From Marinobacterium stanieri (GTDB taxonomy: Bacteria > Pseudomonadota > Gammaproteobacteria > Pseudomonadales > Balneatricaceae), in contig NZ_FTMN01000002.1 of NCBI RefSeq assembly GCF_900155945.1, forward strand, positions 248,001-312,000: DNA of 64,000 nt, read 5' to 3'. The notes beneath the pieces are model-generated. The model did no database searches and was not told where the DNA came from. It saw only the letters and a program-made list of their open reading frames with translations. Positions 37,199 through 46,400 of this stretch are shown one piece after another; position 1 is the stretch's first letter, and every line of letters starts with the position of its first letter. The position numbers and the translations under genes are program-made.

Positions 37199-37431
37199 AC
37201 CCACTCCTGATGATGAAAATTTTTGATATTACGCGCCCTAAGGGCCAAGAGATCAGCCGACAGGCCTGATTCGGCTTGCGCTGTGTATACACGGTGTTAG
37301 CATGAGCCCCAAACCAACCGGGAGCCCTGCCAAGCTGCCTGTTACTCTGGTGTGTTCTGTGTCTGTCTGGCAGGGAAGCTCATCGGGGTAATCCGGTGTT
37401 GAGGCAGTTCCTTGCAACCAGGAGATCCCTG

Positions 37432-37914
37432 ATGCAGATCGCTGAAAAATCCGTTGTTTCCATTCATTACACCCTGACCAATGCCGAAGGCAATGTGCTG
37501 GATAGCTCTGAAGGCCAGGATCCCCTGGCGTATCTGCATGGTGCCAGCAACATCATCCCTGGCCTGGAAAATGCGCTGGTCGGCAAAAGTGTCGGCGACA
37601 GCCTGAAAGTAACCGTAGAACCTGAAGAAGGTTACGGCCCGGTCCGTGACGAGCTGGTGCAGGATGTTGACCGCAGCGCATTCAGCGGCATCGACGACAT
37701 TCAGATCGGCATGCAGTTCATGGCTCAGACCCCTTGGGGCGAGCAGCCGGTAACTGTTGTTAAAGTTGAAGGCGACAACATCACTCTGGATGGCAACCAC
37801 CCGCTGGCTGGCCAGACACTGACGTTTGATGTTGAAGTTGTTGAAGTCCGTGACGCAACTGAAGAAGAAGTTGAACATGGCCACGCACATGGTGAAGGTG
37901 GTCATCAGCACTAA
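37432..37914 (+). CDS. slyD: SlyD-type FKBP peptidyl-prolyl cis-trans isomerase, 160 aa
   Basis: FKBP domain segments: VVSIHYTLTNAEGNVLDSS, DPLAYLHGASNIIPGLENALVGK and EEGYGP, with the insert-in-flap chaperone domain (about residues 70-125). The C-terminus carries a short histidine-rich tail (HGHAHGEGGHQH), as in SlyD, a nickel-binding folding factor of hydrogenase maturation; the tail here is short and lacks the cysteine richness of E. coli SlyD. The start is the ATG at 37432, seven bases after AGGAG; the frame is open 36 bases upstream. A strong terminator follows. The promoter region contains a ten-base palindrome GTGTATACAC at 37283-37292 of unknown meaning. Confidence 0.93.
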   Translation: MQIAEKSVVSIHYTLTNAEGNVLDSSEGQDPLAYLHGASNIIPGLENALVGKSVGDSLKVTVEPEEGYGPVRDELVQDVDRSAFSGIDDIQIGMQFMAQTPWGEQPVTVVKVEGDNITLDGNHPLAGQTLTFDVEVVEVRDATEEEVEHGHAHGEGGHQH

Positions 37915-37932
37915 GCTATTGCAAAGTGCTAC

Positions 37933-37961
37933 AAAAAACCGGGCAATTGCCCGGTTTTTTT
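37933..37961. terminator. Bidirectional rho-independent terminator
   Basis: A perfect palindromic stem AAAAAACCGGGCAA/TTGCCCGGTTTTTT with T-runs on both strands. It lies between the convergent slyD-like and ammonium transporter genes and can end both. Confidence 0.95.
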
Positions 37962-37979
37962 ATGTCGCAACAGCTGAGA

Positions 37980-39191
37980 TCAGCGATCGTCAGAAGTTGC
38001 CTCAATCCGATGGATACTCAAGTCGGCGCCGTTGTATTCCTGCTCCGCATCCAGTCGCAAACCGGCGATGGCCTTAATGGCACCATACACCAGCAGACCA
38101 CCCACCAGCGCAATCACTACACCCAGCACTGTACCCAGCAGCTGAGACACCAGGCTGACACCGCCCAGACCACCCAGAGCTTCGCTGCCGAAGATACCCG
38201 CAGCAATACCGCCCCATACACCGCACAGACCATGCAGGGGCCAGACACCCAGCACATCGTCGATTTTCCAGCGGTTCTGTACCAGCGTAAACGTCCAGAC
38301 AAAGATCACGCCAGCCACACCGCCGACAACCAGCGAACCCAGCGGATGCATCACATCGGAACCGGCACACACCGCCACCAGACCCGCCAGCGGACCATTG
38401 TGAATGAAGCCCGGGTCATTGCGGCCCACAATCAACGCCGTAATGATGCCCCCCACCATGGCCATCAGGCTGTTAAACGCCACCAGGCCGGAGATGCCAT
38501 CCAGCGTTTGTGCAGACATTACATTGAACCCGAACCAGCCGATGCAGAGAATCCATGCACCCAGTGCCAGGAAGGGAATATTGGACGGCGGAAAGGCCAC
38601 CAGGCGGCCACCCTTGTAGCGACCGTTGCGAACACCCAGCATCACCACCGCAACCAGCGCAAGCCAGCCGCCTACACCGTGCACCACAACAGAGCCGGCA
38701 AAATCATGGAAAGGCGCACCAAAAGAGGACTCGAGCCAGGCCTGAAAACCCCAGTTGCCATTCCAGATAATGCCTTCAAACAGCGGATACACCAGGCCGA
38801 CCACCAGAGAGGAAGCAATGAGGAACGGCCAGAAGCGGCCACGTTCGGCAATACCACCGGAAATAATGGCCGGAATCGCTGCCGCAAAGGTCATCAGAAA
38901 GAAGAACTTCACCAGCTCATAGCCATTATTCTCTGACAGCACTGCGGCACTGTCATAGAAAGTAACGCCATAGGCAATCCAATAGCCGACAAACAGGTAT
39001 GCCAGCGCCGAGAAACCAAAATCACTCATGATTTTGGCCAGCGCATTCACCTGGTTCTTGCGACGAACGGTACCGACTTCCAGAAAGGCAAAGCCCGCAT
39101 GCATGGCAAACACCAGGATTGCACCGAGCAAAATAAACTGGGTGTTGGCACTTTGCGAGAGCACCGAGATAGCGCTGCTGATTGATTCCAC
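37980..39191 (-). CDS. amt: Ammonium transporter (Amt family), 403 aa
   Basis: About eleven transmembrane helices are seen. The twin-histidine pore is visible as His in FAGSVVVHGVGGWLAL (equivalent to His168 of AmtB) and His in WPLHGLCGVWGGIAAG (His318). FAFLEVGTVRRKNQVN near the N-terminus is the usual Amt signature. The start is probably GTG 39191, five bases after GGAGGGG; the frame stays open 171 bases upstream, but that stretch is Cys-rich, not membrane-like, and contains the NtrC-like boxes. No glnK is adjacent, unlike the common glnK-amtB operon. No signal-peptide residues are obvious before TM1. Confidence 0.94.
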   Translation of the reverse strand: MESISSAISVLSQSANTQFILLGAILVFAMHAGFAFLEVGTVRRKNQVNALAKIMSDFGFSALAYLFVGYWIAYGVTFYDSAAVLSENNGYELVKFFFLMTFAAAIPAIISGGIAERGRFWPFLIASSLVVGLVYPLFEGIIWNGNWGFQAWLESSFGAPFHDFAGSVVVHGVGGWLALVAVVMLGVRNGRYKGGRLVAFPPSNIPFLALGAWILCIGWFGFNVMSAQTLDGISGLVAFNSLMAMVGGIITALIVGRNDPGFIHNGPLAGLVAVCAGSDVMHPLGSLVVGGVAGVIFVWTFTLVQNRWKIDDVLGVWPLHGLCGVWGGIAAGIFGSEALGGLGGVSLVSQLLGTVLGVVIALVGGLLVYGAIKAIAGLRLDAEQEYNGADLSIHRIEATSDDR

Positions 39192-39242
39192 AGAATCCCC
39201 TCCACTTCTTGTTATGCTACCCGTGCTGCATTTTGGACCATG

Positions 39243-39259
39243 CGCACCTAAAAAGTGCA
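39243..39259 (-). promoter_or_regulatory. NtrC-like binding site, proximal, upstream of amt
   Basis: Read towards amt the site is TGCAC-TTTTTA-GGTGCG. It matches the NtrC consensus TGCACC-N5-GGTGCA at ten of twelve defined positions. It lies about 52 bases before the GTG start. Confidence 0.55.
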
Positions 39260-39293
39260 CAATTCCAATACAGCAGTTGACTTGAATTGGGTC

Positions 39294-39310
39294 TGCACCG
39301 CAACGATGCG
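39294..39310 (-). promoter_or_regulatory. Second, weaker NtrC-like site upstream of amt
   Basis: TGCACC-gcaac-GATGCG (plus-strand reading) matches ten of twelve positions of the NtrC consensus. Its centre is 51 bases from the first site, close to five helical turns, as expected for cooperating enhancer sites. Confidence 0.4.
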
Positions 39311-39385
39311 GGGCCTTGAGGCCATGCACTCTAAACGAGCAGACAATTGGGGCTAATAACAAGCACAGACTGTGCCAGAAATGGA

Positions 39386-39409
39386 ACGACCGGGTAAAAA
39401 CCCGGTCGT
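39386..39409 (-). terminator. Hairpin after rlmKL, probable weak terminator
   Basis: A nine- to ten-base perfect stem ACGACCGGG(T)/(A)CCCGGTCGT has a short A/T loop, 25 bases beyond the rlmKL stop. The tract that follows on the minus strand is only partly T-rich (TCCATTTCT). Confidence 0.5.
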
Positions 39410-39433
39410 GTATAGGGTTAAGCGCTCAGCACA

Positions 39434-41575
39434 TTAGATGGGGTGGCGAACCTCGAAACAACAGTGAATTTTGCTGTTGCGCTTGAAATCAGGATCCAGG
39501 GTGGATGCCGTGATATCCCGTACCACAAAATCGGCCAATTGCTCCTGATCGAGCTTGAAACGACGATAGTTGTTCGAGAACAGAAGCACGCCCCCCGGAC
39601 GCAGGCGTTTCATGGCCTGGCGAATCAGCCAGACATGGTCACGCTGCACATCCATAACATCCTGCATTCGCTTGGAGTTGGAGAATGTGGGTGGGTCCAT
39701 GAAGATCAGATCGAACTGGCGATCAGCATGCTCAGCCAGCCATTTCATGCAGTCCGCCTGAACCAGTTGATGCTGCTGACGGGACAAACCGTTGAGCTCC
39801 AGATTCTGCCGAGCCCAGTCCAGATAGGTCGCCGACATATCAACGCTCAGGGTGGAACGCGCCCCACCAACACCCGCATGGGCAGTGGCACTGGCGGTGT
39901 AGCAGAACAGGTTGAGCATATCCTTGCCTGTCGCCAGTTTTTGCACCATGCGACGTGCCGGACGATGATCCAGGAACAGGCCGGTATCCAGGTAATCATG
40001 CAGGTTTACACGCAGCTGAACGCCCTGCTCCTCGACCTCGAAGAAATTCCCAGTCTCATCACGGCGCTCGTATTGCTGCTGCCCCTGCTGGCGTTTGCGC
40101 TGCTTGAGGATCACATGCTCCTGCGGCAACTCCAGTACCTGCGCTGTTGCCTGCAGCACCTCCTGCAGGCGCTGAAACGCCTTGACTGGATCGACCTTGG
40201 CCGGCGGTGCATATTCCTGCACGACCGCATGCCCCGGATATATGTCGACTGCAACAGCAAACTCGGGCATATCAGCATCGTAGGCACGGTAGCAGCTGAT
40301 AGACTCCTTACGCACCCAACGAGACAGCTGCTTGAGATTTTTCTTCAGCCGGTTGGCAAACATCTGCCCCTGCTCGCTCAATGCACCCTGACTGGCGGCT
40401 TCGGCTTCTGCCAGTTCTTCGGCACTGCGAGCATGCACCGTAAACAACAGCAGCTTACTGTCCAGGGCACCATTGAACATGCGGTACTGCTTTTCAGCAC
40501 GCAGCTTCATGACCTTGCACAGGTCCGGATTGGCAGTAAAGACGGCCGCCTGCCAGCCACCGAATTCTGCTTTGAGACGCGCGCCCAGCGTGCGGTATAG
40601 ATGCATCAGCTGAGAGGTTTCCCCCAGACGCTCGCCATAGGGCGGGTTGGTCACCAGCAGACCTGCAGAGACCGATGCCTCAAGCGTCAGCTCATCCAAC
40701 GGCTGCTGCTTCAACTGAATGAAACGCTCAACACCTGCACGACGTGCGTTCTCGCCGGCACGCCTGAGCACATCAGCATCCGCGTCATAGCCAAACAGCT
40801 GTAGCTCGGCCCGTTCAAGGCCATCGGCACGGCGCTGGCGCGCTTCATCGACAAGCTGGTTCCACAGTGCCTGCTCATGCTTGAGCCAGCGACTGAAACC
40901 GAAACGCTGCCGCATCAGTCCGGGTGCACTGTCTGTCGCCATCAGAGCGGCTTCAACCAGCAGGGTACCCGACCCGCACATGGGGTCGACCAGGCATGGG
41001 AAACGTTCGCTATCCGGCCAGCCTGCTCGCATCAATACTGCAGCAGCCAGGTTTTCTTTCATCGGAGCAGCACCGGCCTTGAGGCGGTAGCCACGGCGGT
41101 GGAGGCTCTCGCCAGACAGGTCGAGGGCGAGGCTGGCTTGGCCACGGTGCAGATACACATTGATGCGCAGGTCCGGTGCCGCCCGATCCACACTGGGGCG
41201 CTGCCCCGTCGCATTACGAACCTGATCGACGATCGCGTCCTTGACCTTGAGGGCACCAAAATGCGTATTGTTGATAGCTTTTGACTGCCCATTGAAATCC
41301 ACCGTCAGGGTGCCCGACGGGCGCAAGTGCTCAAGCCAGTCCACTTCGCTGACCATGGCATAAAGCTGATCGGCCGTTTCCACTTCGGCTTCCAGCAGCG
41401 GCAGCAATACACGGTTAGCCAGGCGAGACCAGAGACAGATGCGATAAGCCAGTTCCAGCTCACCCTCACAGGAAACACCTGCCACCTTCTGTCGAATTTC
41501 TTGCGCACCCAGATCGGCCAGCTCTTGCTCAAGCAACAGCTCCAGGCCCTTGGGACAGGTGATAAACAGCTTCAT
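39434..41575 (-). CDS. rlmL: Bifunctional 23S rRNA methyltransferase RlmKL, 713 aa
   Basis: This fused enzyme methylates G2445 (RlmL half, m2G) and G2069 (RlmK half, m7G) of 23S rRNA. A THUMP domain lies at about 45-155. The RlmL methyltransferase (about 165-385) has PMCGSGTLLVEAALMA and the catalytic NPPYGERLG; the RlmK domain (about 450-710) has MLNLFCYTASATAHAGVGGA and IFMDPPTFSNSKRM. The length is that of E. coli RlmKL (702). Start ATG 41575 gives MKLFITCPKGLELLL, the usual N-terminus. It is transcribed divergently from rmf. Confidence 0.97.
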   Translation of the reverse strand: MKLFITCPKGLELLLEQELADLGAQEIRQKVAGVSCEGELELAYRICLWSRLANRVLLPLLEAEVETADQLYAMVSEVDWLEHLRPSGTLTVDFNGQSKAINNTHFGALKVKDAIVDQVRNATGQRPSVDRAAPDLRINVYLHRGQASLALDLSGESLHRRGYRLKAGAAPMKENLAAAVLMRAGWPDSERFPCLVDPMCGSGTLLVEAALMATDSAPGLMRQRFGFSRWLKHEQALWNQLVDEARQRRADGLERAELQLFGYDADADVLRRAGENARRAGVERFIQLKQQPLDELTLEASVSAGLLVTNPPYGERLGETSQLMHLYRTLGARLKAEFGGWQAAVFTANPDLCKVMKLRAEKQYRMFNGALDSKLLLFTVHARSAEELAEAEAASQGALSEQGQMFANRLKKNLKQLSRWVRKESISCYRAYDADMPEFAVAVDIYPGHAVVQEYAPPAKVDPVKAFQRLQEVLQATAQVLELPQEHVILKQRKRQQGQQQYERRDETGNFFEVEEQGVQLRVNLHDYLDTGLFLDHRPARRMVQKLATGKDMLNLFCYTASATAHAGVGGARSTLSVDMSATYLDWARQNLELNGLSRQQHQLVQADCMKWLAEHADRQFDLIFMDPPTFSNSKRMQDVMDVQRDHVWLIRQAMKRLRPGGVLLFSNNYRRFKLDQEQLADFVVRDITASTLDPDFKRNSKIHCCFEVRHPI

Positions 41576-41799
41576 CTACAGCCTAACTCCAAACCTTGAA
41601 CATAGATCCTGTCCGTATCGAGGGACGGATTTAGAACGTGAAAATTATTCATTCTGAAATATACAACAAGCATCTAACGCCTAAGCAGCTGATTTTAAAA
41701 GAATTGCTGCAGCTGCGCTGACACCGCCTCTATTACAAAATGGTAACAATATAGTTAATTTTAATCGCCTTCCGGCGAGAATTCAGATATCAATAGGGT

Positions 41800-41863
41800 T
41801 GTGACGTCACAGAGCTAAGCGCATACCCCGAGTGACACCCTTCGTCGCTCGGGTCAGTATAAT
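41800..41863 (+). promoter_or_regulatory. rmf promoter region: palindrome, inverted repeat and -10 element
   Basis: The 308-base gap 41576-41883 holds no gene. On the rmf strand it contains a perfect 12-base palindrome TGTGACGTCACA (41800-41811), an imperfect inverted repeat CCGAGTGAC/GTCGCTCGG (41828-41836 with 41844-41852) and a perfect TATAAT at 41858-41863. A GTGACA at 41832-41837 is too far from it (20 bases) for an ideal -35. Start of rmf is about 20 bases downstream. Confidence 0.5.
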
Positions 41864-41883
41864 CAGAATATGTGAGGCGCAAT

Positions 41884-42090
41884 ATGAAGAAACAGAAACG
41901 AGATCGTACCTCTACTCTGTTCAACCGTGGTTTTGTGGCTGGCCTGAACGGCAAAACCCGTGATACCTGCCCTGTCCAGGCAATCGAGCTGCGAAGTCAC
42001 TGGATGAGTGGCTGGCGTGAAGGGCGTGAAGCACATTGGGGCGGCATGTCTGGCGTTTCTGCAATTCAATCGAACCCATCTTTACACTAA
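41884..42090 (+). CDS. rmf: Ribosome modulation factor RMF, 68 aa
   Basis: RMF dimerises 70S ribosomes into inactive 100S particles in stationary phase and starvation. The sequence MKKQKRDR followed by LFNRGFVAGLNGK and the segment CPVQAIELRSHWMSGWREGREAHW aligns along its length with E. coli RMF (55 aa), with a longer C-terminal tail here. The ATG at 41884 follows GAGG by six bases. The gene stands alone, with a hairpin after it that separates it from convergent pyrD. Confidence 0.96.
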   Translation: MKKQKRDRTSTLFNRGFVAGLNGKTRDTCPVQAIELRSHWMSGWREGREAHWGGMSGVSAIQSNPSLH

Positions 42091-42110
42091 CAACTCAGGA
42101 CGTTAGACGG

Positions 42111-42132
42111 GGCAGGCTCCACGGAGCCTGCC
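42111..42132. terminator. Hairpin between rmf and pyrD, possible shared terminator
   Basis: A perfect ten-base stem GGCAGGCTCC/GGAGCCTGCC is closed only by AC. It lies between convergent stops (42090 and 42144). There is no T-run on either strand, so termination strength is uncertain. Confidence 0.5.
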
Positions 42133-42143
42133 TCGGTGAATCC

Positions 42144-43187
42144 TCAGCGAATCTCCCCTGCCCGCTCACGCAACTCGGCAATTGCGGCTACCGAATCCCG
42201 TACCAGCTGAGGCCCGCGGTAAATAAAGCCGGTGTAAACCTGAACCAGACTCGCGCCCGCTTCGATTTTCTCAGCTGCATCAAAACCTTCTGTAATACCA
42301 CCAACACCAATAATCGGCAGGGCACCATCCAGATGCTCCGCGAGATTGCGAATTACAGCAGTTGAGCGGTTACGTACCGGAGAGCCACTCAGCCCACCTG
42401 CTTCACTGGCAATGGGGCTATCTTCAACACCTTCACGTGACAGCGTGGTGTTAGTCGCAATCACACCATCCATCTCATAGGTTTTCAAAGCACCGGCCAC
42501 CAGGCCCAGTTCCTCTTCCACCATATCCGGCGCAATTTTCACCGCGATGGGTACATAACGACCATGCAAGCGTGCCTGACGTGCCTGTTCGGTTTTCAGC
42601 GCATCCAGCAGGCTGTTGAGCGAGTCACCAAATTGAAGGGTCCGCAGTCCTGGTGTGTTCGGCGAGGACACATTTACCGTGATGTAGCTGGCATGGGGGT
42701 ACACCTTACGCAGGCAGACAAGGTAATCCTCATGTGCCTTCTCGTTGGGCGTATCCTTGTTCTTGCCGATGTTGATCCCCAATACGCCGTCATAGCGGCT
42801 GCGTGACAGGTTCTTCAGCAGCTGGTCAACACCGTCATTGTTGAAGCCCATCCGGTTGACGATGGCTTTATGCTCGGGAATACGAAACAGGCGCGGCTTG
42901 GGGTTACCGGGTTGAGGACGTGGCGTAACCGTTCCTACTTCCACAAAACCGAAGCCCATGGCTGCCAAGCCATCAACGGCGGTGCCATTCTTGTCCAGGC
43001 CGGCAGCCAAACCGACAGGATTGGGAAAACGAATTCCCATTACCCGTGTTGGCAGATTTTGCACTGTCGCCCCCATCAAACGCGGCAGGCCCAGAGAGGC
43101 TGCAAGGTTCATGCTGCTCAGGGCAAGCTCATGCGAGGTTTCGGCATCCAGCCGGAACATGAGGGTACGTGCAAGATCATATAGCAT
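42144..43187 (-). CDS. pyrD: Dihydroorotate dehydrogenase (quinone), class 2, 347 aa
   Basis: This is the membrane-associated FMN enzyme of pyrimidine synthesis that oxidises dihydroorotate to orotate using quinone. The N-terminal amphipathic extension [20 protein letters not shown] is typical of class 2. [21 protein letters not shown] and the active-site Ser segment [14 protein letters not shown] follow; [12 protein letters not shown] and [12 protein letters not shown] bind the FMN phosphate. The length equals the family norm (336-350). It is 66 bases downstream of the DUF2835 gene. Confidence 0.97.
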   Translation of the reverse strand: MLYDLARTLMFRLDAETSHELALSSMNLAASLGLPRLMGATVQNLPTRVMGIRFPNPVGLAAGLDKNGTAVDGLAAMGFGFVEVGTVTPRPQPGNPKPRLFRIPEHKAIVNRMGFNNDGVDQLLKNLSRSRYDGVLGINIGKNKDTPNEKAHEDYLVCLRKVYPHASYITVNVSSPNTPGLRTLQFGDSLNSLLDALKTEQARQARLHGRYVPIAVKIAPDMVEEELGLVAGALKTYEMDGVIATNTTLSREGVEDSPIASEAGGLSGSPVRNRSTAVIRNLAEHLDGALPIIGVGGITEGFDAAEKIEAGASLVQVYTGFIYRGPQLVRDSVAAIAELRERAGEIR

Positions 43188-43253
43188 GGTGATTCACTGC
43201 CGGTTGAGGACGGAGGCCGCATTATAGGCGAGGAGAGCCGGGATGAACACCAT

Positions 43254-43475
43254 TCACCCCAGCCGCTGGATATCCTGCAGCTTGCCTGCATCATTGAAAC
43301 GTATACGAAAACAGCCCCGGATTCCTTCTCTGGAAACCCAGGGCTGGAGAATACTGGCGGGGAACTGAACCCGCCTGCCATCCCTGGCCCTCACGGACAC
43401 GACACGTGCCACTCCCTGGTATAGCTTCAGATATTCATCACTGCTGATGCGTAGATCAACAATAATCTCGTTCAT
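43254..43475 (-). CDS. DUF2835 protein, 73 aa
   Basis: This small soluble beta-rich protein matches DUF2835: EYLKLYQGVARVVSVRARDGR, QFPASILQPWVSREGIRGCFRIRF. The family is conserved in gammaproteobacteria and of unknown function; the VRARDGRRVQFPA segment resembles nucleic-acid or nucleotide-binding beta barrels, but I cannot assign a ligand. The start ATG 43475 follows GAGGTGCG. It begins six bases after the end of NAD-GDH, so it is cotranscribed with it, and pyrD may continue the transcript. Confidence 0.9.
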   Translation of the reverse strand: MNEIIVDLRISSDEYLKLYQGVARVVSVRARDGRRVQFPASILQPWVSREGIRGCFRIRFNDAGKLQDIQRLG

Positions 43476-43481
43476 CGCACC

Positions 43482-46400
43482 TCATACTTCCAGCTGCGTA
43501 CTGCACCGCGCCATATCGGCCAACTCTCTTACGGCGACAGTATACATCGCATAGTCTTCACTGCCGGCATTTTTCAGTTCATTCAGCATGTGAAGCCAGC
43601 GATCAATGTGCGGCCGGTTCTGCTCAAGCCAGGCCGTGAGACACTCCGGCGCCAACTGCTGGTCGTTATTGCCCGCCTGCACCACTGCAGCGGTCAGGGC
43701 ACGATGCTGGGTATCCAGATCATCCCTGAACGTATCCCTGGCCAGGGCCTGCCAGTAGCTGTGAATGCTCAGGTCGTTAAGCTGAGTACTGAACCACTGC
43801 AACTGAAGCTCTTCACCCAAGCCATAGAACACCTTGGCCGCGGCTTCGACAGAAACCGAATGCTCACTGGCCACTTCGATGATACTCAGGGCAGCGTAGA
43901 GTGCTCTGGAACCGGCCACCACCTGCGCCAGGCTGGACGGCACACCCGCCTCGCAGTATCGGTTGTAGGCCGCCTGCCATATTTCGTGAGGCGAACCACA
44001 CAAGAGCTCATCCAGGTTTTCGGTGATTGTTTTCAGATGTACCGAGAAGTTTTCCGCCTCCTGGGTACAGTCCATATTGGTCGGGCGGTTACGCACAAAC
44101 CAGCGCGTCGCACGGCGGATCAAATTCTGCAGGCTGTACATCATTTCAGCCTGGATATCAGCCGATACCTTATAGTCCAGCGCCTCGACCTGCTCCCAGA
44201 GCGGCTGCAAACCGAAGATATCCCGCGCCAGGATATAGGCACGCACCACATGCTCGATTTCGGCACCGGTAGAGGTCAGTAGACGATCAGCAAAATTGAT
44301 GCCCATCATGTTGACCATGTGGTTGGCGATCTGTGTCGAAATGATCGCGGCACGCAGTCGATGCTGTTCCAGTTCAGGGGCAAATTCCTTGCGAATCCGC
44401 TCCGGGAAGGCGGTAAACAGCTCATGGGCCAGATATTCATCTTCCGCCACTGCTGAATCCAGCAAGCGCTCTTTAAGCACTGATTTGCTGTAGGACACCA
44501 GGACCGACAGCTCCGGTCGTGTCATGCCTTCACCGGCGTTCTGGCGGTCGGACAACTGCTCGTCGGTTGGCAGGTATTCCAACTCACGGTTCAGCTTTCC
44601 ATCGGCTTCCAGGGCATTGATGAAACGGCGGTATTCCGCCATTGAGCCCACCGAACGCCCGCCAGCCAAAGAGATCGCCTGCACCTGTCGGTAGTTGTTA
44701 TCCAGCACCAGCTCGGCAACCGATTCGGTCATATCGCTCAACAGGCGGTTACGCTGCTTGGCGGTCATATCATCGTTTCTGACCATTTCATTGAGCAGAA
44801 TCTTGATGTTGACCTCATGGTCGGAGCAGTCCACCCCACCGGCATTATCAATAAAGTCGGTATTGAGACGACAGCCCTGGGCTGCCAATGCCATTCGGGC
44901 TTTCTGGGTCAGACCGAGGTTACCCCCTTCGCCGATCACCTTGGCCCGTACCTTATTTGCATCCACCCTCAGACTATCGTTTGCCTTGTCGCCCACATCG
45001 GCATGGCTTTCATCAGCGGCCTTGATGTAGGTACCGATACCACCATTCCAGATCAGGTCAATTTTGGCAGACAGCAACGCCGAGATCAGCTCCGTTGGTG
45101 TTACCCGGCTGCCGGTAAGACCGGTCAGGCGTTTGATTTCAGGTGTAAGCGTGATCGATTTGGCTGAGCGGTTGAACACCCCGCCCCCTTTGGAAATGAG
45201 GCTGGTGTCGTATTCACCCCAGCCACCGCGCTCTTCAAACAGGCGCTGACGCTCCTTGAAGCTGGCGGCACAATCCGGATCCGGGTCAATAAAGATATGC
45301 AGGTGGTTAAACGCAGCCTGCAGGCGGATTTTATCCGAGCACAGCATGCCGTTACCAAACACATCACCGGACATATCGCCAATCGCCAATACCGTGAAGG
45401 GGTCCTCAGCGGTATTGATGCCCATTTCACGGAAGTGACGCTCAACCGATACCCAGGCGCCACGGGCTGTAATGCCCATCTTTTTGTGGTCATAACCCTG
45501 ACTACCCCCGGATGCAAAGGCATCGCCCAGCCAGAAGTTATATTCTGCAGCAATCTCATTGGCGATATCCGAGAAGGTCGCCGTGCCCTTGTCGGCTGCA
45601 ACCACCAGATAGGTATCATCCTCGTCATGACGGACCACCGATGCTGGCGGCTCAACCTCACCGTTCACCAGGTTGTCAGTCACATCCAGCAAAGCACGAA
45701 TGAAAGTTTTGTAGCATTCAACACCTTCTTTCATCCATTCATCACGCGCCATGCCTTCATGCAGGCGACGGGCAACAAAGCCGCCCTTGGCACCCACAGG
45801 CACAATGACTGCATTCTTGACCTGCTGTGCTTTAACCAGCCCCAGCACCTCGGTACGGAAATCCTCATGGCGATCCGACCAGCGCAAGCCACCTCGCGCC
45901 ACCTTGCCACCACGCAAATGCACACCTTCAACACGCGGAGAGTGCACATATATCTCGAACATGGGCTTGGGTTCGGGCACCTGTGGTATGTCGCGAGGCG
46001 ACAGCTTGAACGACAGGTAGGGCTTGGGCTCGCCATCTACAGTCTGATAATAGTTGGTTCTCAGGGTCGCCTGAATCAGTGACAGGTACTGACGAATCGC
46101 CTGGTCTTCGTTCAGGCTGCTGACTTCATCCAGCCCCTGCAGAATCTGCTCTTCCATCGCCGCCTGCTGCTTCTCGGACGCCTTGTCCGGATCAAAGCGG
46201 GCGGCAAAATAGTCGACCAACTGACGCGCAAGACTGGCGTGATGGCGCAATGCCAGACTGATCGCTTCCTGACTGATGGGGAAACGCATCTGTTTCATGT
46301 AACCGGCATAGGCGCGTAACAAGGCAACTTCGCGCCAGTTAAGCTCAGCACCCAATACCAGCTTGTTAAAGTCATCATTACCGGCACGGCCATACCAGAT

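Noticed and set aside
39192-39242. Sigma-54 promoter TGG-N-TGCA upstream of amt
   Set aside because: The GG and GC are only eight bases apart instead of ten, so it does not fit a -24/-12 element.
39443-40600. A 385-codon frame opposite rlmKL
   Set aside because: It is an antisense shadow of a clearly conserved gene, with no ribosome site or recognisable domain. The same reasoning excludes 2919-3764, 37926-38936, 45297-46082 and 55332-56279.
41800-41811. CRP site upstream of rmf
   Set aside because: TGTGA and TCACA arms are two bases apart; CRP needs six.
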